DNA of 31,374 nucleotides from positions 1 to 31,374 of the IMG/VR virus record IMGVR_UViG_3300042691_018666. One strand, 5' to 3'. Made by a program: the position numbers and the translations under genes. Source of the DNA: a virus. Below the pieces are notes generated by a model, which saw nothing but the letters and a program-made list of their open reading frames with translations, was not told the DNA's origin and did no database searches. The stretch's first letter is position 1. Each line of letters starts with the position of its first letter. Positions 1-8,083 of this stretch are shown in pieces.

Positions 1-142
1 CCGTACCATCTGTAAACCACTTTCCGTTTGACTTCTTATAAACGTATAGTCCCCAGTCATAATGCTTATCAATGACCTTACGACGTACATTATTGACAAT
101 TGGTTTACCAGTTTTTGGGTTAATTAAAGAATCCATAACCAT
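1..142 (-). CDS. Partial hypothetical protein, N-terminus only
   Basis: The first 47 codons of a leftward gene are present and the rest lies beyond the window edge. The reading starts MVMDSLINPKTGKPIV and contains aromatic and basic residues (HYDWGLYVYKK). It begins 12 bases after the stop of the large tail protein, so it is probably the next gene of the same tail operon. A second in-frame ATG at base 136 is an equally possible start, because neither has a clear Shine-Dalgarno sequence. I do not recognise the family. A small tail-associated protein is the best guess from position only. Confidence 0.6.
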   Translation of the reverse strand, partial: MVMDSLINPKTGKPIVNNVRRKVIDKHYDWGLYVYKKSNGKWFTDGT

Positions 143-154
143 AAGTATACCAGA

Positions 155-3100
155 TTAGACTGGTGTGCCTACAGATATAGACCAAGTTGTATCATTATAG
201 ATCTTTAACTTATCTGCATCAAAAATCATGCCTGCTTCATCATCAATAATAATCTTATTAGTTCCTAGATAGTTCTTATAAATATCTTGTGCATTAACTC
301 CGTATAGGGCTGAGGCTGAAATAACAAGAACGCCTTCCCATGTAAAGTTATTTAGCCAATATGACCATTCACGCTCAGTCAAACCTTCTTGCTTTACTTT
401 AAGCCATGGCCTATTAATCTTTGACTGCAACTGCTGAAGGTTATTTGCCTGATAGTAAGAAATGTTATTAAATATCGCTGGGCTATTTAAATTAATAGCA
501 CCTCTAAATAGGTCAAAGTTTAGTGCTTCTCCAAAGTTAATACCTAGGACTGCCCACTCTTTAAGGGTTAAGACTGGCTCTCTTACCAGGGTTCCATTTA
601 GGAAGTAAGATATTCCCTGGAACTCTGAATTGTCTGATTTATTCTTGGCGTATACCCTGCCTCGTTGACCAAACTCATCATTTGATACAACATAAAAAAC
701 AATTGTGTCACCCTTATGCTTTATTTCAAATAAACTTATTGGGGTACCTGTAAAAGACTCTTGGTCATATCTTATCCAAGATTGCATAGCGCTAACTCTG
801 TAGTTTTCTGATAATGACTGATTTATTGGCATAGAGATACCACGATCAAAGTTAGAATCAAAGTCTCCACGAACCTGAATTCCAGAGGTTCTATTCATAT
901 ATAAGTATGGTGTGCTTCCCTTATAAATACTAAATGGATTTTTTGATTTATAGTCAAAGTATATTCCAGATCTCTTGTAAGGAAACAAACTTGTTCCAAA
1001 TCTTGTACCTACTGGATTAAATGAGTTATCGTTTAGCGCTTTAGATGCAACCTCTAGTTTTCTTAAAAGAATAGGCTTTGTTAGTATTCCCCTTATGTTA
1101 AAGTCAAGGTGATAAACAATTGCTAAATCATTAAAATCAACATCTTTTCTAGGATAAATAATTGTATTATCAACAACCTCAAATTTTGTTGTTGCCCAAG
1201 ATGAATACTCAGAAACGTCTACAATTGCATTTTCTTTTGCTGGCACAGTTGTAGTAAATGCTTCTTGTGGTCTGTTTGCACCCTCTTGTATATATTGAAA
1301 AGTTACATAACTTCTTATTGCTGCATCCTGAGTATTATATTCGTAATACTTAAGTGCACGTTCTTTAAGATCTTGATAGTTATTCCATCCAGTAAACAGA
1401 GCATTGTCTAGTTGCTGATAAGTCCTTTGTGCTGGAAGAGAATACTCTGTTAACAAGTCTTCATATGTCCAACTTCCAGTCGTCTCTGACTCTAAAAGGC
1501 TAGATGGTGATGGGTATCCAATATTAAACTGTAAAAAGTCTAAGTCGTAAAAAGAGTTACCAATATCATTTTGTACGTACTGTGCAAAATAAGATAAAGG
1601 CATATAGTCTTCCCAAGATCCAGAAACACCTATATCTAAAAATAGTTTGTCGTAAGAGTATGTTGGAAGAAGAGTATAACTAGCAGTATGCGATAGTAAA
1701 GACAAGGCGTTTTCTGATGTTTCAACACCGCTCCCAGTGTATGAATCCATAATAGCAATACCAGAGTCATTAAAGTGGGTTGAAATGCTGTTAAGGTTTA
1801 GGGCTGTAGAAAATCCTACTGAGAATATATATCCTTTAAAGGTTTTATCTTTGTTATTATCTCCACCAACATAAAGACTTAAAGAGTTCTGATTTCCAAA
1901 AAATGTTGCAACGTTTCCACCAAATGTGTTTACAAGGTCTTGTATATTTATTCCTGCAGCAAACAATTCTTCTACTGCAAATGTATCTGTACGGTAAATC
2001 TCTTGTAAAATACCGCTGTAAAACAATGAGTATACAATCTCTAAACCATCTACATTTACTGAAAAGTAATTTCCTGTGCTAGGACTATAGATCTTAAACA
2101 GTATCTCTTCTTGTTCACCTGTTCCGCTACCCTCCTGATTTACCTGAAAGACACCATACAGTGCTGCTACTTGACTATTTAATATATTAAAGTTTGGAAA
2201 GTTAAAGTGCGATCCTTCTGAGTCCCAAGAAGAGTCTGGATTTAAACAAATAAAATGGCTATCTGTTCCTAAGTCTCCGCTTGTAAGATTATCATATAAA
2301 GACTTTGAGTCGTCATATAAATCTTGCAATGTTTTTGTACCAGTAAAAATAGTTGGAAGAGAATACTGTGGAGTAGTTAAAGATGTTGCGGTAGTTGCTA
2401 AATTATCAAAAGATCCCTGTTGCCACTGTGCAAAATCTGGATAATTATAGTTAGCAGTATAGTCAGCAAATGAGTAGTCAATTGCAGCAGTTGTTCCACT
2501 ATATGCAGAGTCAATACTTTCTGAAGATCCAACACCCTGTCCATAAACATATCTTCTTTTGGCTACAATGTTTGGAACAGTATATGAATAGATTGCTATG
2601 CAGTCAATTTCTATTGGTGACACATCTTCATGTGCATAAAACCCAAGCCAGTCTTCGCCATCTAAAACTGGCAATGCAATTGACTCTGTTATAAAATCTA
2701 AAGAAATTACCTCTTCTCCATTTATTAAAATAGTAGCATTATTAGAAATAACTCTTAGGTGAATTAGCATTGGTCTAAACCATTCTCCAACAAAGTGAGA
2801 GGCAAAGTTGCCACCAATAAGTAATGTTAAGAATCCACCCTCTACATATATACCGTCTTGACTTGCTATTGGTCCAAAGATTCTTTTGGGTAGATTTGAG
2901 TCACAACTAATCCTTGCCCAAAACTCAATAGTATAATCGTTATACCTTCCTTTTTCATGCAACAAACCTTTTCCAGGAATAATAAACGATGGATCGTTTC
3001 CATTTGGTAAAAGTTTGGTAACACTGGATGCACCAAAGACTAGCGGGATTCCAGTATTTTTTGCAACCATAGAATTTTCATTTACTAGATAATATCCAGT

Positions 3101-3796
3101 GTCCGAAGAAATTCCATATGCTGGTGCTTCTACTACTGTGTTTGTTGTTGTAAGTTCAACTCCTGCTGGAAAAGCCTCTGTTGTAATTCCTAAAGATACA
3201 ACATTAAAGTCTTCAGACCACTGACCAAAAGATAATCCATTTATGTAAAACTCATAATCATTAATGTTATCTCCACCAGTATTTGTTACTATTTTAATAA
3301 TTAACCTTATGTTGGTATTTTCATTTGGTATTTCAAATGTTTCTGAGACAAAACCCCACTGGTTAGATATGGATGTATTAAATGTTTTTAACTTTTGAAC
3401 TACTTGAGATGTTGTTGTGTCTGTATATTCATATCCAATAGATATAGACTCAAGATAAACGCTGGCTGAGTAAAAGTGTGTTCCTATACAAAACGTACCA
3501 AGCGATAAGTCTAGATCTTGAAAATTTACAATCTCTGGACTTTTTAGTATTGCTTCATTGGTTAACCCAACTGGTATATCACAACTAACCTTTGTGTTAT
3601 AACTATTTGGGAATGGTTCACCTAAAAACCCTGTACCTGAAGAAAGTGTGCAACCAGTCTCGCTCCATAAGCCAAGTATATTTCTTTGAGCCTCAGTGAT
3701 TAGGCTAATATAATCAAGTTTATCGTCTAAAGCCCAAAGAGCCAGAGGATGCTCGCTGAAGATCTTTTCTGCATATAAATTAGATGGGTTAGACAT
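155..3796 (-). CDS. Large minor tail protein with LamG-like domain
   Basis: This 1213-residue protein is the largest in the window. Its N-terminus (SEHPLALWALDD) resembles the start of minor tail proteins of actinophages. Residues about 285-405 look like a LamG or concanavalin-type beta-sandwich: YTIEFWARI, a strand giving FLTLLIGG, then ILINGEEV and WLGFYAHE. Such domains bind carbohydrate, so a role in host-surface recognition at the tail tip is likely. The rest is rich in Ser, Thr, Tyr and Asn with no transmembrane segment. The start is supported by AGGAG eight bases upstream and by a TGCTATAAT promoter that overlaps the end of the reductase gene. Function is inferred from domain shape and neighbourhood. 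Confidence 0.8.
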   Translation of the reverse strand: MSNPSNLYAEKIFSEHPLALWALDDKLDYISLITEAQRNILGLWSETGCTLSSGTGFLGEPFPNSYNTKVSCDIPVGLTNEAILKSPEIVNFQDLDLSLGTFCIGTHFYSASVYLESISIGYEYTDTTTSQVVQKLKTFNTSISNQWGFVSETFEIPNENTNIRLIIKIVTNTGGDNINDYEFYINGLSFGQWSEDFNVVSLGITTEAFPAGVELTTTNTVVEAPAYGISSDTGYYLVNENSMVAKNTGIPLVFGASSVTKLLPNGNDPSFIIPGKGLLHEKGRYNDYTIEFWARISCDSNLPKRIFGPIASQDGIYVEGGFLTLLIGGNFASHFVGEWFRPMLIHLRVISNNATILINGEEVISLDFITESIALPVLDGEDWLGFYAHEDVSPIEIDCIAIYSYTVPNIVAKRRYVYGQGVGSSESIDSAYSGTTAAIDYSFADYTANYNYPDFAQWQQGSFDNLATTATSLTTPQYSLPTIFTGTKTLQDLYDDSKSLYDNLTSGDLGTDSHFICLNPDSSWDSEGSHFNFPNFNILNSQVAALYGVFQVNQEGSGTGEQEEILFKIYSPSTGNYFSVNVDGLEIVYSLFYSGILQEIYRTDTFAVEELFAAGINIQDLVNTFGGNVATFFGNQNSLSLYVGGDNNKDKTFKGYIFSVGFSTALNLNSISTHFNDSGIAIMDSYTGSGVETSENALSLLSHTASYTLLPTYSYDKLFLDIGVSGSWEDYMPLSYFAQYVQNDIGNSFYDLDFLQFNIGYPSPSSLLESETTGSWTYEDLLTEYSLPAQRTYQQLDNALFTGWNNYQDLKERALKYYEYNTQDAAIRSYVTFQYIQEGANRPQEAFTTTVPAKENAIVDVSEYSSWATTKFEVVDNTIIYPRKDVDFNDLAIVYHLDFNIRGILTKPILLRKLEVASKALNDNSFNPVGTRFGTSLFPYKRSGIYFDYKSKNPFSIYKGSTPYLYMNRTSGIQVRGDFDSNFDRGISMPINQSLSENYRVSAMQSWIRYDQESFTGTPISLFEIKHKGDTIVFYVVSNDEFGQRGRVYAKNKSDNSEFQGISYFLNGTLVREPVLTLKEWAVLGINFGEALNFDLFRGAINLNSPAIFNNISYYQANNLQQLQSKINRPWLKVKQEGLTEREWSYWLNNFTWEGVLVISASALYGVNAQDIYKNYLGTNKIIIDDEAGMIFDADKLKIYNDTTWSISVGTPV

Positions 3797-3813
3797 TGTT
3801 CTCCTATACCCTT

Positions 3814-3819
3814 ATTATA
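3814..3819 (-). promoter_or_regulatory. Extended -10 for the minor tail protein
   Basis: On the minus strand the text reads TGCTATAAT, an extended -10. No good -35 is visible. Transcription should start near 3807 and give a leader of about 11 bases that carries AGGAG. The promoter lies between this gene and the reductase and uncouples the two. Confidence 0.55.
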
Positions 3820-3831
3820 GCAGGATGAGGC

Positions 3832-5862
3832 TTAATATAACTTAATCTCACATGCATCTGTTGAGCAATATTTTTCAGACTCAGCGTCTAAATTATCTTT
3901 GCCGTCATAAATTGCAGACCAATCAATCTTTCCAATTGTGCCAACATAAGAGTTATATTGCTCTCTTGTGATCTCTGTATATGGCTGCTGAGGATATGTT
4001 TTATTTCCCATTGGAAGGAATGAAACTGCCTTTAATTGACCTTCATACATGTTTAGTGCTGGAGCAACAAACTTCTTTTCCTCTTCTTTATCAAATGATA
4101 GAGTTACAGAAACACCATTGTCTGACCAGTACTTTTGGGCAGTTGCTGCTAAACCAATTTTTTCAAATAGACTTACCTGCTTTTCAGAACGCTTATGTCC
4201 TGATGCAACTGGGAAGTATACTACTGAGGTATTTGCTGATACTAAGTCGTCTTCAACCTTATACCCCGCTGCTTTGAAAAGATGAAGCATTGGGTCTGTA
4301 TTTCCAAAACGAATGGCACGAAGATAAAATTCTCCTCCAGGGCCCCAGTGAACTCCAGGAGTAGCGCCAGAAAGAAGTGATACAGATCCTGATGGCTTAA
4401 CTGTTGTTACACGGACTGATTCACGAACACAAAGCCACTCTGAATATTGGTGGTCATAATGACGAATCTTGTTATACCCTTCGTCCATCCATTCACGAGT
4501 TGTTGGAAGACCATGCTCATCAGCAAATGCAGCAATGCCTGTAAGAGATGTTCCAATACGACGGTTTCTTTGCATGATACCGTTTGTCTGCTGCCAATGT
4601 GTAGGCATTAGGGTTACAGTCTTTCCATAAAGATATGCAAACTTCAATGTCTTGAGGAAGTCCTCCTTAGATTCATGACGATTTAGGTGCACTTCTACAA
4701 GTGTACAGAGTTCGTATGATTCTAATGGCTGCTCCGCACAAGGATTGAAGCCCATAATGCGAGTGTCCTTGTAATCAGGAGCATCTGCAAGACGGCCATA
4801 ATTACGTGCAACGTCTAGCCAAATAAAACCTGGCTCTCCGTTGTCTGCAATTAAATCTACATAGTCTTCGTACTTTGTTCCAACTGTTGCTGAAATAGAA
4901 TTATTAGACATCCAAGCCCAACCTGGTTTTTCTGGATCATAAGAATTACGCTCTGGAAATACTTCTGGATTCTTAAGATTAATAAATCCATCATCTTCTG
5001 GAGTTCCAAGTGCAAGGGTTGCAGAACGACGAACATTGCCAGAAACAACACAAGTTCCAATAAGGTTTACAATATCAACAATAGCACGACTATCAAGGGC
5101 TTCTCCTGCTCTAGAGCCCACAACATTACGAATACGTACATGGAGATCAATCAGTGGTGCTGGACCGCTTGCTACCCCTCCAAAGCCCTTAATTGGTGCT
5201 CCTAGTGGACGGATAAGGTCATAGTTAAACTCTTGAATTGGCTGGTTTTGACGAAGGAATGAGTTAATCAAAAGACGAACTGACTCTACCCATCCCTCAC
5301 GAGTATCAGGAATTTCATAAATAGATGCAGGCTCAGTAGGAGCATAAATAGACATCTGCTTGTCTTGTCCAAGGGTATCAAAACCTACCCCAATACCCAA
5401 CATTAATGCATCCATTACCCAAGCAAATAATGCACCAGGATCGTTACGATCAATGTCTCTTGTTGAAACCATTGCACAGTTTTGAAGGGAAGCAGAGTTT
5501 CGCTTCTCCATAGTCATAGGAGTTCCAAATGCCCAAAGACCACGGCCTGGAGGTGTCCATTTTAATTCAAACATTCTTTGAAAGGCTTCTTGTGCAGACT
5601 TCTGTGCCTTGTTATCATTCCATGGTAGACGATTATCTTTAGCGTGGTTCTTCTGCACTGAATACATACCCTCAATTACACGGCGACAAACCTCATGCCA
5701 ACGTTCTTTTGTACCGTCCTCTTTAACACGAGAATATGTGCGAATAAATGTAACCTCTCCTAAAGAGTTTGACCCAGCATCTGAGAATCCAAATGGTGCT
5801 GGAACATTATTATATTTATTTACAAAATCTTCTGATAGACGAAACGAAAAAACTTCTGACAT
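3832..5862 (-). CDS. Adenosylcobalamin-dependent (class II) ribonucleoside-triphosphate reductase
   Basis: The 676-residue product aligns by eye over its whole length with the monomeric Lactobacillus leichmannii RTPR. The reaction reduces ribonucleoside triphosphates to deoxyribonucleotides, supplying phage DNA synthesis. Expected catalytic residues are present: Cys129 in SLQNC, the radical Cys375 and Glu377 in NPCAE, Cys386 as its disulfide partner, and the C-terminal shuttle pair Cys666 and Cys671 with the same spacing as Cys731/Cys736 of L. leichmannii. VKPSGSVSLLSGATPG (488-503) and RRIGTSLTG (434-442) are family blocks. Length is somewhat below the usual ~740. AAAGG precedes the ATG. It has its own promoter and sits between tail genes, an unusual place for a nucleotide-metabolism gene. 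No nrd partner gene is adjacent, as expected for a monomeric class II enzyme. Confidence 0.95.
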   Translation of the reverse strand: MSEVFSFRLSEDFVNKYNNVPAPFGFSDAGSNSLGEVTFIRTYSRVKEDGTKERWHEVCRRVIEGMYSVQKNHAKDNRLPWNDNKAQKSAQEAFQRMFELKWTPPGRGLWAFGTPMTMEKRNSASLQNCAMVSTRDIDRNDPGALFAWVMDALMLGIGVGFDTLGQDKQMSIYAPTEPASIYEIPDTREGWVESVRLLINSFLRQNQPIQEFNYDLIRPLGAPIKGFGGVASGPAPLIDLHVRIRNVVGSRAGEALDSRAIVDIVNLIGTCVVSGNVRRSATLALGTPEDDGFINLKNPEVFPERNSYDPEKPGWAWMSNNSISATVGTKYEDYVDLIADNGEPGFIWLDVARNYGRLADAPDYKDTRIMGFNPCAEQPLESYELCTLVEVHLNRHESKEDFLKTLKFAYLYGKTVTLMPTHWQQTNGIMQRNRRIGTSLTGIAAFADEHGLPTTREWMDEGYNKIRHYDHQYSEWLCVRESVRVTTVKPSGSVSLLSGATPGVHWGPGGEFYLRAIRFGNTDPMLHLFKAAGYKVEDDLVSANTSVVYFPVASGHKRSEKQVSLFEKIGLAATAQKYWSDNGVSVTLSFDKEEEKKFVAPALNMYEGQLKAVSFLPMGNKTYPQQPYTEITREQYNSYVGTIGKIDWSAIYDGKDNLDAESEKYCSTDACEIKLY

Positions 5863-5893
5863 TTATTTACCTTTCTTAGCAAATTATATGAGT

Positions 5894-5925
5894 ACTTTGA
5901 GTTTTCCAAAGTGGTCTTAAGTATA
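5894..5925 (-). promoter_or_regulatory. Reductase promoter followed by a +2 hairpin
   Basis: The minus strand reads TGATATACT, an extended -10 (hexamer 5920-5925). Transcription should start near 5913. The transcript would then fold at once: ACTTTG (5907-5912) pairs with CAAAGT (5894-5899) around a 7-base loop. A second weaker TATAAT lies nearer the gene. The hairpin position matches two other promoters in this window. Confidence 0.45.
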
Positions 5926-5943
5926 TCATAAATTTACAAAGAA

Positions 5944-5970
5944 AAAAACTCCGTTTTATGCGGAGTTTTT
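5944..5970. terminator. Bidirectional intrinsic terminator
   Basis: A perfect 10-bp stem, AAAAACTCCG against CGGAGTTTTT, encloses a 7-base loop and gives a U-run on both strands. It lies just past the end of the tail fibre gene at 6021 and insulates it from the reductase. Confidence 0.9.
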
Positions 5971-6020
5971 AACTTATCAACCTTAAGTTTAGGTTGAGTA
6001 CTTTATTTTATTTAAAGTTG

Positions 6021-7568
6021 TTATGCACCAATTAGCATTAATTCGCTAAATGATGCCCCACCTGATGCCCACTTAACACCAGTTCCAGTTGACTGTAGGT
6101 ATAGTCCGTTAGTTCCAGCAGAACCTCCAGCAGTCAATGTTCCAGTAAGTGTTGCTCCAGATAGTGTCAGACCAGTAATTGTTGTTACTGTTGCACCTGA
6201 TGCTATTGATGTTGATCCAAGCGTTGGGGCTGAGTATCCTGTTACAGTTCCCCAAGAAGTTGAAGTTCCATCTGTTGTAAGGTACTTTCCTGAATTTCCA
6301 GTTTGAGAAGCAACTGGATTAGTTACACTAAATTCTGTTCCAGTTAAAGTTAAACCAGTTCCAGCAGTATATGTTCCTGCTCCAGAAAATTGTGTGAAAG
6401 CAATAGCATCAGTACCAATTGTTACTGGTTTATTTGTTTGAACCCAACCAGTTGCTGCATTAACGGTGCCTGAGTATACAAAAACAAAGTCTCCGCTATC
6501 TATCTCAGTTGCAGTATCAAAGTCTGTAGCACGAGTTGGCTGACCAGATGCCTGGACCACATATATACCATTTTCTGATGCAGTGCTTTGATTCTTTACA
6601 AGAATTCTATTTCCTGTAGCAAGTGTGATACCATCAAGAGTATCTCCATTTTCAAGAGCACTTGATAAAGTGACATTTGTTGTTGTTGCAGCAACTACTG
6701 CTTCATGAATATGTAATCCCTCTGCTATTGCATCTACATAAGACTTTGTTACTGCGTCTGCAGAATCTGTAGGGGTTCCAAGTCCTGTAATTTTATTTGT
6801 TCCCATTGCAATAGAACCAGTCATGGTACCGCCAGCAAGTGCTAGTTTGGCTGCAAGATCTGTTGTAAGTCCATCAATCTTAGACTGAGCAATTGCTGCT
6901 GATGCATTAATATCAGCGTTAACAATTGTTCCATCAAGAATCTTACCTGAAGTTACTGCACCGTCTGCTAGATCTCCAGCAACGATTGTTCCATCCAAGA
7001 TCATTGCTGATGTAACTGTTCCTGTTGGAAGGGTTACAGTTCCTGTAAATGTTGGTGAATTAAGTGGAGCATATGAAGATAAATCCGATGTAATGGCTAC
7101 TGTGCCTGTTGCATCTGGAAAAGTAATAGTACGATCAGCGGTTGGGTCTCCAGCAGAAAGTGTAAGTTCAAAAGCATCTGCCGTAGAACCTTCCATTGTA
7201 ATAGTTGAAGAGAATACACCAATGTCTGTAATATCTGAAAGGTTTCCTGTTGTAATTACTGTACCGCTTGCATTTGGAAGCGTAATAGTTCTATCCGCTG
7301 TTGGATCTGTTACCTGAAGAGTAGTCTCATATGCATCTGCGGTTGCTCCCTCAAATACAATATTTGTACCAAATGATGGATTAATTGTTGAGTTAATATC
7401 AGAAAAATAATCAAGGTCTGCCCAATAAGATACTCCATCGCCTATCTTGAACTTATTAGTGTCTGACTCCCAGCCAATTTCACCAGCATTTAGGATTGGA
7501 CCATTACCGCTATTAGAAGATATCCACTGTGATGCGGTACCTCTACGTTGTTGCATTCTTGTTGCCAT
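6021..7568 (-). CDS. Tail fibre protein with Mtd-like N-terminal domain
   Basis: The 515-residue product starts with a short attachment domain (RRGTASQW, then GEIGWESDTNKFKIGDG, residues about 8-50) typical of phage fibres related to the major tropism determinant N-terminus. Two copies of a module follow, VFEGATADAYETTL / DPTADRTITLPNASGTV and MEGSTADAFELTL / DPTADRTITFPDATGTV (about 71-157). A longer block from about 280 to 400, with NGDTLDGITLATGNRILV and SENGIYVVQASGQPTRATDFDTATE, recurs nearly unchanged in the neighbouring 788-residue fibre. It is a trimeric-fibre type sequence without transmembrane segments. GGAGG and a TGATATAAT promoter support the start. A role as side or tail fibre is likely; the receptor is unknown. 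Confidence 0.85.
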   Translation of the reverse strand: MATRMQQRRGTASQWISSNSGNGPILNAGEIGWESDTNKFKIGDGVSYWADLDYFSDINSTINPSFGTNIVFEGATADAYETTLQVTDPTADRTITLPNASGTVITTGNLSDITDIGVFSSTITMEGSTADAFELTLSAGDPTADRTITFPDATGTVAITSDLSSYAPLNSPTFTGTVTLPTGTVTSAMILDGTIVAGDLADGAVTSGKILDGTIVNADINASAAIAQSKIDGLTTDLAAKLALAGGTMTGSIAMGTNKITGLGTPTDSADAVTKSYVDAIAEGLHIHEAVVAATTTNVTLSSALENGDTLDGITLATGNRILVKNQSTASENGIYVVQASGQPTRATDFDTATEIDSGDFVFVYSGTVNAATGWVQTNKPVTIGTDAIAFTQFSGAGTYTAGTGLTLTGTEFSVTNPVASQTGNSGKYLTTDGTSTSWGTVTGYSAPTLGSTSIASGATVTTITGLTLSGATLTGTLTAGGSAGTNGLYLQSTGTGVKWASGGASFSELMLIGA

Positions 7569-7597
7569 TATTTATTCCTCCAGGGGTCTATGTTCAT

Positions 7598-7603
7598 ATT
7601 ATA
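7598..7603 (-). promoter_or_regulatory. Extended -10 for the 515-residue fibre gene
   Basis: The minus strand reads TGATATAAT. The predicted start near 7591 leaves a leader of about 22 bases carrying GGAGG. Confidence 0.55.
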
Positions 7604-7611
7604 TCAGAGTA

Positions 7612-8064
7612 TTAATTAAATACTTCTGTCGCTATTCCGCCATCATATGTGACAGACCAACTATTTGTATTATAGAAGCCAGCATCTTCTGTAGCGCCTG
7701 CCTCATTATAAAATCCTGCATCTTTAAATGTTGAAACAATTAAACCAGTTCCATCAATCGCTGTATCGTGGATGTGTTGTGCTATTTCAATTGTGTCATT
7801 TAATAGTGCAAGTGTATTCCATTGACCATTATAATAAAATGAAAGTCTATTTTCTATGGTGTCAATAAAAAGTTGTCCATTTGAAGCAGATCCTGGTGCT
7901 GAAGAGGCGGTTTCAACAAGAAGTTCTAGGCTATCTACATAAAGTTTAGTAGCAGCATGTCCATTTTCTGTTGGAGTGCCAACTGTGACAGCCTGACCAA
8001 AAGTACCGCCTTCGGCTACTGATAGCCCATGCTTTACCTTAAAGTCTCTATTAGTTGTTGTCAC
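7612..8064 (-). CDS. Short tail fibre protein
   Basis: This 150-residue product begins MTTTNRDFKVKHGLSVAEGG. The DFKVKHGL block matches the DFRVKAGLVVEG start of the 788-residue fibre, so both probably attach the same way. A middle stretch (NGQLFIDTIENRLSFYYNGQW, about 61-82) is common in phage fibre proteins. The C-terminus repeats DAGFYN twice. The GTG start is chosen because GGGAG lies seven bases upstream. The gene follows the 788-residue fibre gene by 19 bases and has no promoter of its own that I can see, so co-transcription is likely. Confidence 0.75.
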   Translation of the reverse strand: MTTTNRDFKVKHGLSVAEGGTFGQAVTVGTPTENGHAATKLYVDSLELLVETASSAPGSASNGQLFIDTIENRLSFYYNGQWNTLALLNDTIEIAQHIHDTAIDGTGLIVSTFKDAGFYNEAGATEDAGFYNTNSWSVTYDGGIATEVFN

Positions 8065-8083
8065 AGTTGACTCCCGTCTCTAA

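Noticed and set aside
2470-2694. Plus-strand open frame of 74 codons inside the minor tail gene
   Set aside because: It lies fully within the well-supported minus-strand tail gene, has no ribosome site or promoter, and encodes a low-complexity Gln/Leu/His-rich sequence.
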